A stretch of DNA of 36,068 nucleotides from Deltaproteobacteria bacterium (GCA_022340465.1 JAJDNW010000027.1:1-36068), one strand, 5' to 3'; counted from the stretch's first letter, positions 8,075 to 16,536 are shown. Made by a program: numbers and translations. Notes: a model not told the origin generated them from the letters alone.

Positions 8075-9268
8075 ATGCAAAAAGAAACCAAAACCATGTC
8101 AGACAGGCGCATGCTTGTCATCCTGGCCTTCATCAGTGCCTTTCCGGCGTTGTCCACGGATCTTTACATTCCGGCGCTGCCGCAGATGGTTGCCATACTG
8201 GAAACAACCCCTGCCCGTGTGAATCTGACCCTGAGCCTGTTTTTCATTTTTTTCGGTGCCGCCATTCTCATTTGGGGACCGTTGAGCGACAAGTACGGGA
8301 GAAAACCCGTCCTTTACTGCGGCCTGACCATTTACATCATTTCCAGTCTCATGTGTGCAATGGCCGGCAACTATATCCACCTGATCATTGCCAGGATTTT
8401 TCAGGCTCTCGGAGGCGGAGCCGCCACAGCCGTGGCCACAGCCGTTGTAAAAGACACGTACACCGGAGAAAAACGGGCCCATACCCTCGCCGTGGTCATG
8501 GCCATGGTGATCATTGCCCCTGTTGTGGCTCCGATCATTGGATCTCTGCTGCTGAAATTCGCCTCCTGGCGGGCCATCTTTTTCACCCTGGCAGGGTTCG
8601 GCATCGTTGCTTTTCTGGTATCGATTCCCCTTGCCGAACCCCTGGTCGAACCATTTCGGGGCTCCAGCTTTCGCGCCATCGGCCGTCTGTTCGTGGTGCT
8701 CAAGAATCCTGGATTTTCGTTGCTGCTCGGTATCTTCTCGTCGGTGACCATGCCCCTGATGGCATTTGTCGCCTCGTCCTCCTATGTGTACATCCAGGGC
8801 TTCGGGCTGACCGAGCAGACCTTCAGCCTCTTTTTCGCCGTCAATGCAGTCAGCGCCATGCTGGGCCCTCTCCTGTACATCAGGCTATCCAATCGGTTTC
8901 ATCCCAACGCCATCATCAGCAGCTGTTTCCTCGTAATGGCCGGCAGCGGGATTTTGGTGGCCAGCCTGGGCCCCCTCTCCCCCTTCGTGTTTGCCGCGTG
9001 CATGCTTCCGGCAACCATGTCCATCACCGGCATGCGGCCTCCCAGCGCCAATCTCTTGCTGGAACAGCAGAACCGGGATACCGGGTCTGCCTCCTCATTG
9101 ATCAATTTTGTCGGCATGATCATGGGGAGCGTTGGCATGCTGCTGATTTCCCTGGGCACAAGCCATCTTGTCTTTTTCATCGGCATCATACAGGTGGCAA
9201 CGGGAAGTCTGGGCTACTTGTTCTGGATGGCCGTTAAGAATCGATCCTTTATCGTTCAGACCCGATAA
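8075..9268 (+). CDS. Bcr/CflA-type multidrug efflux MFS transporter
   Basis: 397-aa inner-membrane drug:proton antiporter of the DHA1 type with 12 predicted membrane segments. Family marks are the first helix ending in STDLYIPALPQM (residues 27-38), motif A GPLSDKYGRKPVL (68-80) and the TM4/5 region with ARIFQALGGGAATAVATAVV. ATG 8075 is used; a second in-frame ATG at 8096 (MSDRR) is also possible, since neither has a strong Shine-Dalgarno. It stands alone, flanked by the repeat region upstream and a convergent ureohydrolase gene 36 nt downstream. A neighbouring drug target cannot be inferred. Confidence 0.88.
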   Translation: MQKETKTMSDRRMLVILAFISAFPALSTDLYIPALPQMVAILETTPARVNLTLSLFFIFFGAAILIWGPLSDKYGRKPVLYCGLTIYIISSLMCAMAGNYIHLIIARIFQALGGGAATAVATAVVKDTYTGEKRAHTLAVVMAMVIIAPVVAPIIGSLLLKFASWRAIFFTLAGFGIVAFLVSIPLAEPLVEPFRGSSFRAIGRLFVVLKNPGFSLLLGIFSSVTMPLMAFVASSSYVYIQGFGLTEQTFSLFFAVNAVSAMLGPLLYIRLSNRFHPNAIISSCFLVMAGSGILVASLGPLSPFVFAACMLPATMSITGMRPPSANLLLEQQNRDTGSASSLINFVGMIMGSVGMLLISLGTSHLVFFIGIIQVATGSLGYLFWMAVKNRSFIVQTR

Positions 9269-9304
9269 AAAACAGCGTGTTAAGTTATCCTCCCGATCCT
9301 TCAA

Positions 9305-10135
9305 TTAGCTCAGCATCTTCGATGCCAACTCCTTCAACAGCTTGGCCGCGACCATTGCGGTCATACCGGAGGAATCCCTCCACGGATTGAACTCCACGAT
9401 GTCCGCGCCGATGACCGGTGCGCCTATGCCCTGAATTGCGCAAAGCGCCTCCCGCGTAGAAAGCCCCCCGGGTTCGTAATGGGATACCCCCGGTGCATAA
9501 GCCGGGTCAAGGGCATCCATGTCGAAAGAGATGTAAAGCGGCCCGTCAAAATCAAATCGCATGTCCAGCTGCCACGCCCGCATATCGACGACTTCCACCC
9601 CGAAGCGCTCCGCCTGGCGTCGTTGGTGCGGATTCATGGTGCGTATGCCCACCTGCACCAGCCGCTTCACCAGTTGCTCTTCCATGATCCTGGCAAAAGG
9701 ACAGGCGTGCGAATTGCGGCTGCCATCGAACTCGTCATACAGATCAGGGTGCGCATCGAATTGCAGCAGGTTGATGCGGCCGTGTTTTTTGTGGTAAGCT
9801 CGCAAAACGGCCGGCGTAATTGCGTGATCCCCTCCCAGAAGCAGAACCCGGGCACCTTTCAACAACAGCGTGTCAACACAGGACTCGATCGCCTCGAACG
9901 GTGACGCAGAAGCTGGCCATTCCAAATCCCCCAGGTCCCTCAAGCGCCCCTGCTCGCCCAAGTCGATCCCGTCTTCGCTGCAAAAGTTGGCCGAACCACC
10001 GTAAAGGGCTTCGCGGATCTTCGGCGGCGCCGCGGCCGCCCCTTGCATAAAGCTGGAACCCTCGTCACAGGGTATACCGACGACGGTGACGGAGTTTTCT
10101 GCGATTTCATCTAATATTTTCCGATTGATGCCCAT
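9305..10135 (-). CDS. speB: Agmatinase-type ureohydrolase (arginase superfamily)
   Basis: 276 aa. All six Mn-binding residues of the ureohydrolase fold are present: His104 (GGDH), Asp127, His129 and Asp131 (DAHPD), and Asp205 and Asp207 (SFDMDALDP). The length and the HACPF loop (His143, Pro146-Phe147) after the second metal motif resemble agmatinase, which splits agmatine into putrescine and urea. Guanidinobutyrase or another guanidino-hydrolase remains possible, because substrate specificity is not readable. It is a single gene, convergent with the Bcr/CflA gene. Its leader contains a shared 35-nt promoter-region element and a small hairpin (GCGG-CGAAA-CCGC near 10157-10169). Confidence 0.83.
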   Translation of the reverse strand: MGINRKILDEIAENSVTVVGIPCDEGSSFMQGAAAAPPKIREALYGGSANFCSEDGIDLGEQGRLRDLGDLEWPASASPFEAIESCVDTLLLKGARVLLLGGDHAITPAVLRAYHKKHGRINLLQFDAHPDLYDEFDGSRNSHACPFARIMEEQLVKRLVQVGIRTMNPHQRRQAERFGVEVVDMRAWQLDMRFDFDGPLYISFDMDALDPAYAPGVSHYEPGGLSTREALCAIQGIGAPVIGADIVEFNPWRDSSGMTAMVAAKLLKELASKMLS

Positions 10136-10171
10136 GGTATCTCAAAATCTTTCCTAGCGGCGAAACCGCAT

Positions 10172-10206
10172 TTATAGTGTTTGTCAGAATAACGTTCCGT
10201 ATGCCC
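10172..10206 (-). promoter_or_regulatory. Shared 35-nt promoter-region element, ureohydrolase copy
   Basis: On the minus strand this reads GGGCATAC, then GGAACG, then a 21-nt block ending CAAACACTATAA (10192-10172). It aligns without gaps to 30903-30937 upstream of the CoA activase at 32 of 35 positions. It ends 36 nt before the ATG at 10135. The right end resembles a -10 box (TATAAA), but no TTGACA-like -35 is present at 17 nt. Confidence 0.6.
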
Positions 10207-10315
10207 TGAGAACGTGGCGGGTTTATTTTTCATGGTTGTTCAGAAAACTCTGGTTCGTTTTTTTGGGTCGGTTGTCTTGACGGCAATTACGATAGTAAAC
10301 GTATCCGATGAAAAA

Positions 10316-11608
10316 TTATCCGAACAGATACCAGCACGCCGCTACGGCGAATACGATCCCGGCCACATCGGCCGTCAATGCCGCCGCCAGGGTGTGGCGG
10401 ATGCGGCGAACCTGAACGGCGCCGTAGTAGACCGCCAACACATAGAAAGTCGTCTCCGTGGATCCCTGCAGGGTGCTCACCACATAACCCACATAACTGT
10501 CCGGTCCGACGGCGGGGTCGTTGATGATCGACGCCATGATCCCGTATGCTCCGGACCCGGAGAGCGGCCGCATCAGTGCCATGGGCAGGGCTTCCGCCGG
10601 CAGGCCGAAACGGCTTGTCGCCGTCCCCAGCCATGCCACCATGCTTTCCATGGCGCCGCTGGCGCGAAACATCCCCACCGCGACCAGGATGGCCACCAGA
10701 AACGGTATGATTTTAACGGCAACCTGAAACCCCTCCTTGGCCCCTTCCACAAAGACCTCGTACACCCGCACGCGTCTGGCCACGCCGAACCCCAGGAAGC
10801 CTACCATGATCAGCGGAATGATCCACGGGGAGACGGCCCGGCCGTAAACCACGGCCAGTGGTACGCACGCCGCGAGGCTCCCGAGGGCGGCGATGCTCAC
10901 CCATAAAGGGTACGCCTCCGACGGTATCTCGGCCGCCTCCTGTGTGTCCTCTTTTTCCGGCCTTCCTTCCGATTGTATGTCAGCCGCCGGAGATGCAGGG
11001 GGCCTGGAAAAACGCTGATAGAGCTTGGCGGCCGCAATGGCGATTAGGGTGGACGCCATGGTGGCGATTAGGGTCGTGGGCAGAATGCCGGCCGGGTCGG
11101 CGGACCCGGCTGCCGCCCGCAGGGCAATGACGCCCGTCGGCAGGAGCGTCACGCTGGACGTGTTGATTGCGAGGAACAGTGCCATGGCGTTGGTGGCCGT
11201 CCCGGGCGACGGGTTGAGCTTTTCCAACTCCTGCATGGCCCGAATGCCGAAAGGCGTGGCGGCGTTGCCCAATCCCAGGGCATTGGCCGAAAGGTTCAGA
11301 ATCATGGCCCCCATGGCGGGGTGGTCCGCCGGCACCTCCGGAAAAAGGCGCACCATTAAGGGCCGGATCAGGCGGGCGAGAATGTTGAGCATGCCCCCGG
11401 CCTCAGCCACCTTCATCAGCCCCAGAAAAAGCGTCATGGCCCCCACCAGCCCCAGGGCCAGTTCCACGGATCCGGTGGCCGAATCGATCATGGCTTTGGA
11501 CAGCGCTTCAATGGGTGACGGTTCACCGGCTACCGGCAGCCACAGCAGCTGGTTCCATCCGGCAACGATGAAAGCGACAAGCACAATGGCAAAGAAGATG
11601 ACGTTCAT
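10316..11608 (-). CDS. SpmA-SpmB-like fused nucleoside-recognition (Gate) domain membrane protein
   Basis: 430 aa, polytopic. Two Gate/nucleoside-recognition domains are joined: the N-terminal half (about residues 40-150, with NLSANALGLGNAATPFGIRAM) corresponds to SpmA of spore formers, and the C-terminal half (about 290-400, ending in the VSTLQGSTETTFYVLAVYYG signature) corresponds to SpmB. A hydrophilic linker near residues 200-225 (EGRPEKEDTQEAAE) separates them. Non-sporulating bacteria often carry this fusion; its substrate is unknown, and transport of small molecules or ions is the usual guess. It lies 80 nt downstream of the flavoprotein gene on the same strand and is possibly in the same transcript as padR. 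Confidence 0.82.
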   Translation of the reverse strand: MNVIFFAIVLVAFIVAGWNQLLWLPVAGEPSPIEALSKAMIDSATGSVELALGLVGAMTLFLGLMKVAEAGGMLNILARLIRPLMVRLFPEVPADHPAMGAMILNLSANALGLGNAATPFGIRAMQELEKLNPSPGTATNAMALFLAINTSSVTLLPTGVIALRAAAGSADPAGILPTTLIATMASTLIAIAAAKLYQRFSRPPASPAADIQSEGRPEKEDTQEAAEIPSEAYPLWVSIAALGSLAACVPLAVVYGRAVSPWIIPLIMVGFLGFGVARRVRVYEVFVEGAKEGFQVAVKIIPFLVAILVAVGMFRASGAMESMVAWLGTATSRFGLPAEALPMALMRPLSGSGAYGIMASIINDPAVGPDSYVGYVVSTLQGSTETTFYVLAVYYGAVQVRRIRHTLAAALTADVAGIVFAVAACWYLFG

Positions 11609-11656
11609 AACGATTGATCTTGTTATCCGATTTTTTACATCTATTCAATCATCATT

Positions 11657-11683
11657 CTTTGTGTCCTTTGTGCCTTTGTGGTT
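11657..11683. repeat. CTTTGTG-type tandem low-complexity repeat
   Basis: Three near-perfect 8-9-nt units built on CTTTGTG (11657-11683) fill the spacer between the flavoprotein and SpmAB-like genes. I recall the same phrase as an intergenic repeat in many draft genomes, but have not searched. No hairpin or terminator is evident. Confidence 0.5.
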
Positions 11684-11688
11684 CATGT

Positions 11689-12762
11689 TTATTTCTCACT
11701 ACCGAAAAACGCCCGCATCTTCATGAGCAGCGCGACGTCGCCTTCGGCGGTGTACTTTTGCTCCATGAACATCTGCTGGCCGTCCGCCTTGCCGGTCATG
11801 ATGTCCATCCAGAGGTCAAAGGGCGTGTCGATGGTCAGGGAGGGATCCTCGCAGACCCCCTCCCGGGCACTCAACGCGCCCTCGGCGATAATGAAATGGC
11901 AGTTCCCTTCCACGGCGCCGCTGAACTTGTACTGCAGGGTGGCCGCCATATCCCCTGCCCCTTCGGGGTTGAATGCCATTCCGGTAAGCAGCATGAACTC
12001 TTTTATTGAGTCCGGACGCGGAATCACTTTTTTTTCGACAAACTGTTTGGGGGTAATGCCCTCCCTGATGCACGTTTTCCAAAACATATTTCCCAGTACG
12101 TGAAACTGTTCCACGTCCCGGGCTATCGGGAGGTGAATATCCGCCATGGTCTTTTCTGTTACGAAGCCTTTTTCAATGAGCTCGCTGCCTGCCGACCGGA
12201 GAGCGGAGGCGATCGCCGCCCTGCGCTGCTCCATTCCCGCCTGCATCAGGCTTTCGGCCGCCGGTCGATAAATTTCCGCCACGAGCCGGTCTCCAAACAG
12301 GTGGTTGACATAAGCGGAAAGCTGATCAAAGGCTGAAAATTCGGGAAATCCGGCCACAGAGAGCACCACCGCCCGGCCCAGGTCATGGCGCATCGGGTGA
12401 CTGGTCTTGCCGTTTCTCTTTTCGAAAAACGGCTCTATGCAGGGCAGGGTGCGTTCGATGAATGTCTTCATGTGCGCGTTGACCGTGTGGTGGTACAGGG
12501 GGGTCGCATACACCACCAGATCCGCCTCGATCAGTTTGGGGAGCAGTTCTTTGGTCATGTCGTCCTGGAGTACGCATTGGCCGGGTGTCTTGGTCCAGCA
12601 GGTAAAACATCCCGTGCAGTAGCGAATTTTCTTGTCCCGCAGGTGGACGACGTCCACAGCGGCCCCTGCCGTCACCATGCCCGTTGCAAGGGATGCCAGC
12701 ATCCACTCCGTTTTGCTCTGACCGCCCTTGCGGGCACTGGAATTAAGCGCGAGTACTTTCAT
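11689..12762 (-). CDS. Iron-sulfur flavoprotein-like reductase fused to an SCP2-like domain
   Basis: 357 aa. Residues 1-180 are a flavodoxin/NADPH-dependent FMN reductase fold: FMN phosphate loop NSSARKGGQSKTE (7-19) and ATPLYHHTVNAHMKTFIER around 85-105. Cys49, 52, 55 and 63 form a C-x2-C-x2-C-x7-C motif like the compact [4Fe-4S] site of iron-sulfur flavoproteins. The C-terminal part, about residues 250-350 (ATLQYKFSGAVEG, then DLWMDIMTGKADGQQMFM), looks like an SCP2 sterol-carrier fold, suggesting a hydrophobic substrate. Strong Shine-Dalgarno (AGGAGGAG just upstream of 12762). It lies 28 nt downstream of the padR-type gene, its probable regulator. Confidence 0.8.
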   Translation of the reverse strand: MKVLALNSSARKGGQSKTEWMLASLATGMVTAGAAVDVVHLRDKKIRYCTGCFTCWTKTPGQCVLQDDMTKELLPKLIEADLVVYATPLYHHTVNAHMKTFIERTLPCIEPFFEKRNGKTSHPMRHDLGRAVVLSVAGFPEFSAFDQLSAYVNHLFGDRLVAEIYRPAAESLMQAGMEQRRAAIASALRSAGSELIEKGFVTEKTMADIHLPIARDVEQFHVLGNMFWKTCIREGITPKQFVEKKVIPRPDSIKEFMLLTGMAFNPEGAGDMAATLQYKFSGAVEGNCHFIIAEGALSAREGVCEDPSLTIDTPFDLWMDIMTGKADGQQMFMEQKYTAEGDVALLMKMRAFFGSEK

Positions 12763-12790
12763 TTTCTCCTCCTACTTATAGATTTTGGCA

Positions 12791-13315
12791 TCATTCTGAA
12801 ATCCTCTTCAGGGTTTCGAGGGTCCTGGACACATTTTCCACATATGCCGCAAATATCCTTACGCCGAACAGAAAACACTCTTTCTGAAAAGGGTCTGCGG
12901 TTTCTTCTATTTGGGGCCGCACCGCTTCAAGCCTTTCCTGCTCTTCGAGAATGTTCCGCAGGTATTGTTCCGAAATTTCCAACCGGTCTTCAGCGTCCAG
13001 ATACGAAAAAAAGAAAAGCCGCGCAAGAAAGGCGTTCCTGGTACGCTCCGGCAAAAGGGGAGTCTTCAAAAGGGAATGAAACGCCTTTTCCCCGGCAGCA
13101 GTAATGCTGTATACCTTTTTATTGGGAGCGCTTTCCTGAATCTCCAAACGCATGGAAATCAACCCCTCCTGTTCCATCTTTTTCAAAGCCGGGTATATCG
13201 AACCAAAACTGATTCCCGAAAAAAAAGAAAACGACAACGAAAACGCATTCTTCAACTCATAACCTGTCATGCTTTTTTTCATTAAAAATCCAAGGATTAT
13301 AGTATGTATATTCAT
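12791..13315 (-). CDS. PadR-family transcriptional regulator
   Basis: 174 aa. N-terminal winged helix typical of PadR: MNIHTIILGFLMKKSMTGYELK, the SFGSIYPALKKMEQEGLI recognition region (residues 37-54) and the wing KKVYSITAAGEKAF. A C-terminal coiled dimerization region with FFFSYL and a long charged helix follows (PadR subfamily with Vir_act_alpha_C-like tail). AGGTGA (13321-13326, minus) precedes the ATG. PadR proteins are usually autorepressing sensors of phenolics or drugs. The neighbouring iron-sulfur flavoprotein, 28 nt downstream, is the likely target gene, and a dyad sits within the promoter. Confidence 0.9.
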   Translation of the reverse strand: MNIHTIILGFLMKKSMTGYELKNAFSLSFSFFSGISFGSIYPALKKMEQEGLISMRLEIQESAPNKKVYSITAAGEKAFHSLLKTPLLPERTRNAFLARLFFFSYLDAEDRLEISEQYLRNILEEQERLEAVRPQIEETADPFQKECFLFGVRIFAAYVENVSRTLETLKRISE

Positions 13316-13351
13316 GTATCACCTATATATCGAACGTTTATATTTTTATTC

Positions 13352-13380
13352 GATCTATATCGTTTCGATGTATTTGTCAA
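13352..13380 (-). promoter_or_regulatory. padR promoter with dyad operator in the spacer
   Basis: Minus strand: perfect -35 TTGACA at 13380-13375 and a -10-like TATAGA/TAGATC at 13359-13352 (spacing 15-17 depending on register). Between them lies a dyad, TACATCG-AAA-CGATATA on the minus strand (13372-13356), with ATCG/CGAT arms fully symmetric and the outer bases partly so. Location between -35 and -10 is typical for an autorepressor site. The PadR link is inference. Confidence 0.45.
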
Positions 13381-13410
13381 AACATTTCCCAAAAAAATCG
13401 ACACAAACCC

Positions 13411-13439
13411 TTGCTTGAAAAATCATCATTGGGTATTGA
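13411..13439 (+). promoter_or_regulatory. Probable sigma-70 promoter of the adenine deaminase operon
   Basis: TTGCTT (13411-13416), a 17-nt spacer and TATTGA (13434-13439) lie about 45 nt before the start codon, divergent from the padR promoter. Two mismatches in each hexamer make this a moderate call. Confidence 0.35.
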
Positions 13440-13486
13440 CTAGACAACGAAACTTTCCAAACAAACTACGGGAGATTTTTTTGGCC

Positions 13487-15268
13487 ATGCACACAGCCGC
13501 ACACCTGACCAGGGACCGGGACACGCGCAAACTGATGGCGGTCGCCCTCGGAGAACGGCCCGCCGATCTTGCCGTTATCAACGCCGACCTGCTGAATGTT
13601 TACACCGGTGAGATTTTATCCGGCCAGGCCATTTGCACCTGCGACGGGTGGATTGCCTATGTGGGTGACCCCCATGGGCAAAGCATCGCAAAAGGCACAA
13701 CAGTGATCGATGCCGCCGGCCGCACCGTCATTCCCGGCTTCATCGACGGGCACACCCACGTGGCATGGGGGGCGGTTGCCAGCGAAGCGCTGCGCTACAT
13801 CATCAAAGGGGGCACCACCACCATCATCTCGGAAGCCCTCGAACCCTACCCGGTGGCCGGTTTGAAGGGCGTCATCGACTTTATCGAATCCCTGCAGGGC
13901 CAGCCTATCAAATGCTTCTGCACGGCCCCGGCCATGGTTTCCATCAGCCCTGAAGCAGGCAAGATGCCCCTGTCCGATCTCGAAACCCTTCTCGGGCGCG
14001 GGGAGGTTTTGGGACTCGGAGAAACCTACTGGCAGGCGCTGCTGCAGGAACCGGAGCGCCTGCTGCCACGGCTCGAGGCCACCCTGCAAGCGGGCAAACT
14101 GCTCGAGGGCCACTCCGCCGGCGCCACCGGGAAGAAATTGAATGCCTACATCGCCGCGGGCATCTCATCCTGCCACGAGCCCATAACCGCACAGGAAGTG
14201 CTCGAGCGGCTGCGTCTCGGACTGCATGTCATGGTCCGCGAAGGCAGCATTCGGCGGGATCTTAAGGAAATTGCCGCCATCAGACTCACCGGCGCGGACC
14301 TGCGCCGGCTCATTCTGGCCACCGATGGGGTTCAGCCCCTGGACCTGGTGGAAAAGGGCTACATGGAGTATATCGTCCGCAAGGCCATCGATTACGGGTT
14401 CGATCCCGTTGCCGCCGTCCAGATGGCAACCCTGAACGTGGCCGAACATTTTTCACTGGATGGGGTGATCGGCGGCATCGCTCCCGGAAAAATGGCCGAC
14501 ATGGTCATCGTCCCGGATATACGTACCGTCAGAGCGGAAACCGTGATCAGCAACGGTGCCGTCATCGTAGAAAAGGGAGAGGTCCTCGTCATGCCGCGCC
14601 GCCACGCGTGGCGCAAAAACAGCCTTAGCACGGTCAGGCTGCCGCGGGCGATGGTACCCGGTGACTTCCGGATAGCGGTCGAGACCCCTGCGGCGGAAGT
14701 CAGGGTGCGCCTCATCGATCAGATCACCGACCTGGTGACTGCGGAGGCCGAAGTGAATCTGCCGGTGGTCGACGGGGCGATATGCTCGGCCGTGGACAGG
14801 GACATCATCAAGGTCGCCGCCGTGGACAGGGCCCTGCGGCCCGGAAAAACCGGCACGGGTTTTGTCAGGGGGTTCGGCCTCACATCCGGCGCTTATGCCT
14901 GCAGCGCCGCATGGGATGCTTCGGACATTATCGTTGTCGGCACCGATGATGCGGACATGGCGGCCGCCGTCAACCGGATTCATGCACTCCAGGGGGGCGC
15001 GGTGGTTATCGAAAAGGGCCTGGTGATCGCGGAGTTGGCCATGCCCGTGCTCGGCCTGGCATCCGACCTGCCGCTGGAAGAAACCATCGACGGTCTGAAC
15101 ATGATCGCCGATGAACTGGCCCGCCGGGGAGTCGGCTTCCCGGACCCCCTGCTGACCCTCGTTACCCTCACCGGTGCAGCCATACCGTTTCTGAGAATAT
15201 GCGAAGAAGGCCTCGTGTCCCTCAAGGACGGAAAAAGCAAGGCGCTCGTTATTGAAAGGGCGTCTTAA
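13487..15268 (+). CDS. Divergent adenine deaminase-family amidohydrolase
   Basis: 593 aa, the length of adenine deaminase (AdeC), which converts adenine to hypoxanthine and ammonia. Metal-site motif GFIDGHTH replaces the usual GFIDAHVHIES. The stretch after KGGTTTIISEA lacks the canonical DPHEI motif, while GLGETYW keeps the Glu, SSCHEP keeps the His of SSDHE and ATDG keeps the Asp. The C-terminal Ade domain (MVPGDFRI through EEGLVSLKDGK) is complete. So the fold is clear, but the first-shell pattern is unusual and the substrate may not be adenine. ATG 13487 has GGAG 12 nt away; an in-frame TTG at 13481 is better spaced to GGAG (13471-13474). The carbamoyltransferase follows 97 nt downstream. 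Confidence 0.78.
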   Translation: MHTAAHLTRDRDTRKLMAVALGERPADLAVINADLLNVYTGEILSGQAICTCDGWIAYVGDPHGQSIAKGTTVIDAAGRTVIPGFIDGHTHVAWGAVASEALRYIIKGGTTTIISEALEPYPVAGLKGVIDFIESLQGQPIKCFCTAPAMVSISPEAGKMPLSDLETLLGRGEVLGLGETYWQALLQEPERLLPRLEATLQAGKLLEGHSAGATGKKLNAYIAAGISSCHEPITAQEVLERLRLGLHVMVREGSIRRDLKEIAAIRLTGADLRRLILATDGVQPLDLVEKGYMEYIVRKAIDYGFDPVAAVQMATLNVAEHFSLDGVIGGIAPGKMADMVIVPDIRTVRAETVISNGAVIVEKGEVLVMPRRHAWRKNSLSTVRLPRAMVPGDFRIAVETPAAEVRVRLIDQITDLVTAEAEVNLPVVDGAICSAVDRDIIKVAAVDRALRPGKTGTGFVRGFGLTSGAYACSAAWDASDIIVVGTDDADMAAAVNRIHALQGGAVVIEKGLVIAELAMPVLGLASDLPLEETIDGLNMIADELARRGVGFPDPLLTLVTLTGAAIPFLRICEEGLVSLKDGKSKALVIERAS

Positions 15269-15310
15269 AAATTCGTTCTCAAAGCTAACCCCGCATGAGG
15301 TCAATCGATC

Positions 15311-15340
15311 GCCCGGGGGCAATACCCTCCCGGCCGTGAA
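15311..15340. repeat. Fragment related to the 7.8-kb palindromic element
   Basis: Positions 15321-15340 (AATACCCTCCCGGCCGTGAA) match the end of the 7.8-kb element, read in reverse complement from 7954-7935, except for the CTCC/GCCC core. It lies in the spacer between the deaminase and carbamoyltransferase genes. It may be a decayed copy or simply a GC-rich coincidence. Confidence 0.35.
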
Positions 15341-15365
15341 CAACTCGATTTAAGGAGGAGGTCAC

Positions 15366-16448
15366 ATGACCATGCAAAAAGAGGAAACGATCCAGATATA
15401 CCCCGGCTGGGATGATTTTTATGGCCAGGACGTCAGCAGCAAGCTCGATTTCTTCTCCCGAAACGGCCGTCTGTTCGATGTCATTTTCGCCCAGCAGTTC
15501 GACCGTGACTTTCTCGATGCCATGTGCAACCTTGCCAGCCAGATACGACTTCTGGCAAAAACCAGAACCGGCGCCAACAAGCTGGGCATGCTGCTGAATC
15601 ACAAACGCGCCATGCTCTACTTTGTGCAGCCCTCCACGCGGACATTCATTTCCTTTCTAAATGCCTGCCACATTCTGGGTATCAAAACTTCTGAAATCCG
15701 CGGAACGACCACCAGTTCGGAGGTCAAGGGTGAATCACCGGAAGACACCATCAGGACCTTTGCCAGCTACGTGGACCTGATCATTGCCAGGAACCCGGTG
15801 GCCGGTTTTGCCGAAAAAACCGCCTGGGTGCTCAACCGCACGGAACGCCCCGTGTCCGTCATCAACGGCGGTTCCGGCCCGGACCAGCACCCCACCCAGG
15901 CCCTGCTGGACATCTACACCCTGGAACGCTCCTTCGAACATCTCGGCGGCCTCGACGGCAAAAAAATCGCCATGGTCGGCGATCTGAAACGCGGCAGAAC
16001 CGTTCGCTCGCTGAGCTACCTGATGAAAAATTATGAGGATGTCCAGCTCTATTTCGTCGCGCCAAACGTTTTCCGCATGAAAGACGACATCAAAGACTTC
16101 TTGAAAAAACACGCGATACCCTATTTTGAAACCGAAGATTTCGAAAGCGTGAAACCCGAAGTGGATGCCATTTACATGACCCGCATTCAAAAGGAGTATG
16201 CGGAAGCCCCTGCCAGTGAGGTCGACATCTACCCCGAGTTTCACCTAACCCGTGACGACCTCGCTAAAATCCAGTCGCACTGCATCATCATGCACCCCCT
16301 GCCCCGCCGCTATGAAATCGAGGTGGAGGTCGACGAGGACCCCCGGGCCGTCTACTGGCGCCAGGAGCGCAACGGCATGTGGATCCGGGCGGCGCTGATC
16401 GCCTACCTCTTCGGTGTCGATGAAATCATTATGCGGGAATTCTGCTGA
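15366..16448 (+). CDS. pyrB: Aspartate carbamoyltransferase catalytic chain (long form)
   Basis: 360 aa; about 50 longer than the usual 305-310-aa chain. Carbamoyl-phosphate residues are present: STRT (90-93), the 80s-loop pair in SSEVKGES (Ser117/118, Lys121), DQHPTQ (173-178). The aspartate-binding signature YMTRIQKE (Arg273, Gln275) and HPLPR (310-314) followed by VDEDPRAVYW-QERNG support ATCase over ornithine carbamoyltransferase or YgeW-type enzymes. It should condense aspartate and carbamoyl phosphate in pyrimidine synthesis. Extra residues are mainly N-terminal (1-50). A strong Shine-Dalgarno (GGAGGAGG at 15354-15361) precedes ATG 15366. No regulatory PyrI chain is adjacent. Pairing with an adenine-deaminase-like gene is unusual. 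Confidence 0.82.
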   Translation: MTMQKEETIQIYPGWDDFYGQDVSSKLDFFSRNGRLFDVIFAQQFDRDFLDAMCNLASQIRLLAKTRTGANKLGMLLNHKRAMLYFVQPSTRTFISFLNACHILGIKTSEIRGTTTSSEVKGESPEDTIRTFASYVDLIIARNPVAGFAEKTAWVLNRTERPVSVINGGSGPDQHPTQALLDIYTLERSFEHLGGLDGKKIAMVGDLKRGRTVRSLSYLMKNYEDVQLYFVAPNVFRMKDDIKDFLKKHAIPYFETEDFESVKPEVDAIYMTRIQKEYAEAPASEVDIYPEFHLTRDDLAKIQSHCIIMHPLPRRYEIEVEVDEDPRAVYWRQERNGMWIRAALIAYLFGVDEIIMREFC

Positions 16449-16536
16449 CGGACGCATGCCTGAGGCGCCCCCGCTTTCCGGTGGATCCCCGGTGGATAGA
16501 GGCTGACGCGCCATTCGCGTTTTTGGACGCCGGGGT

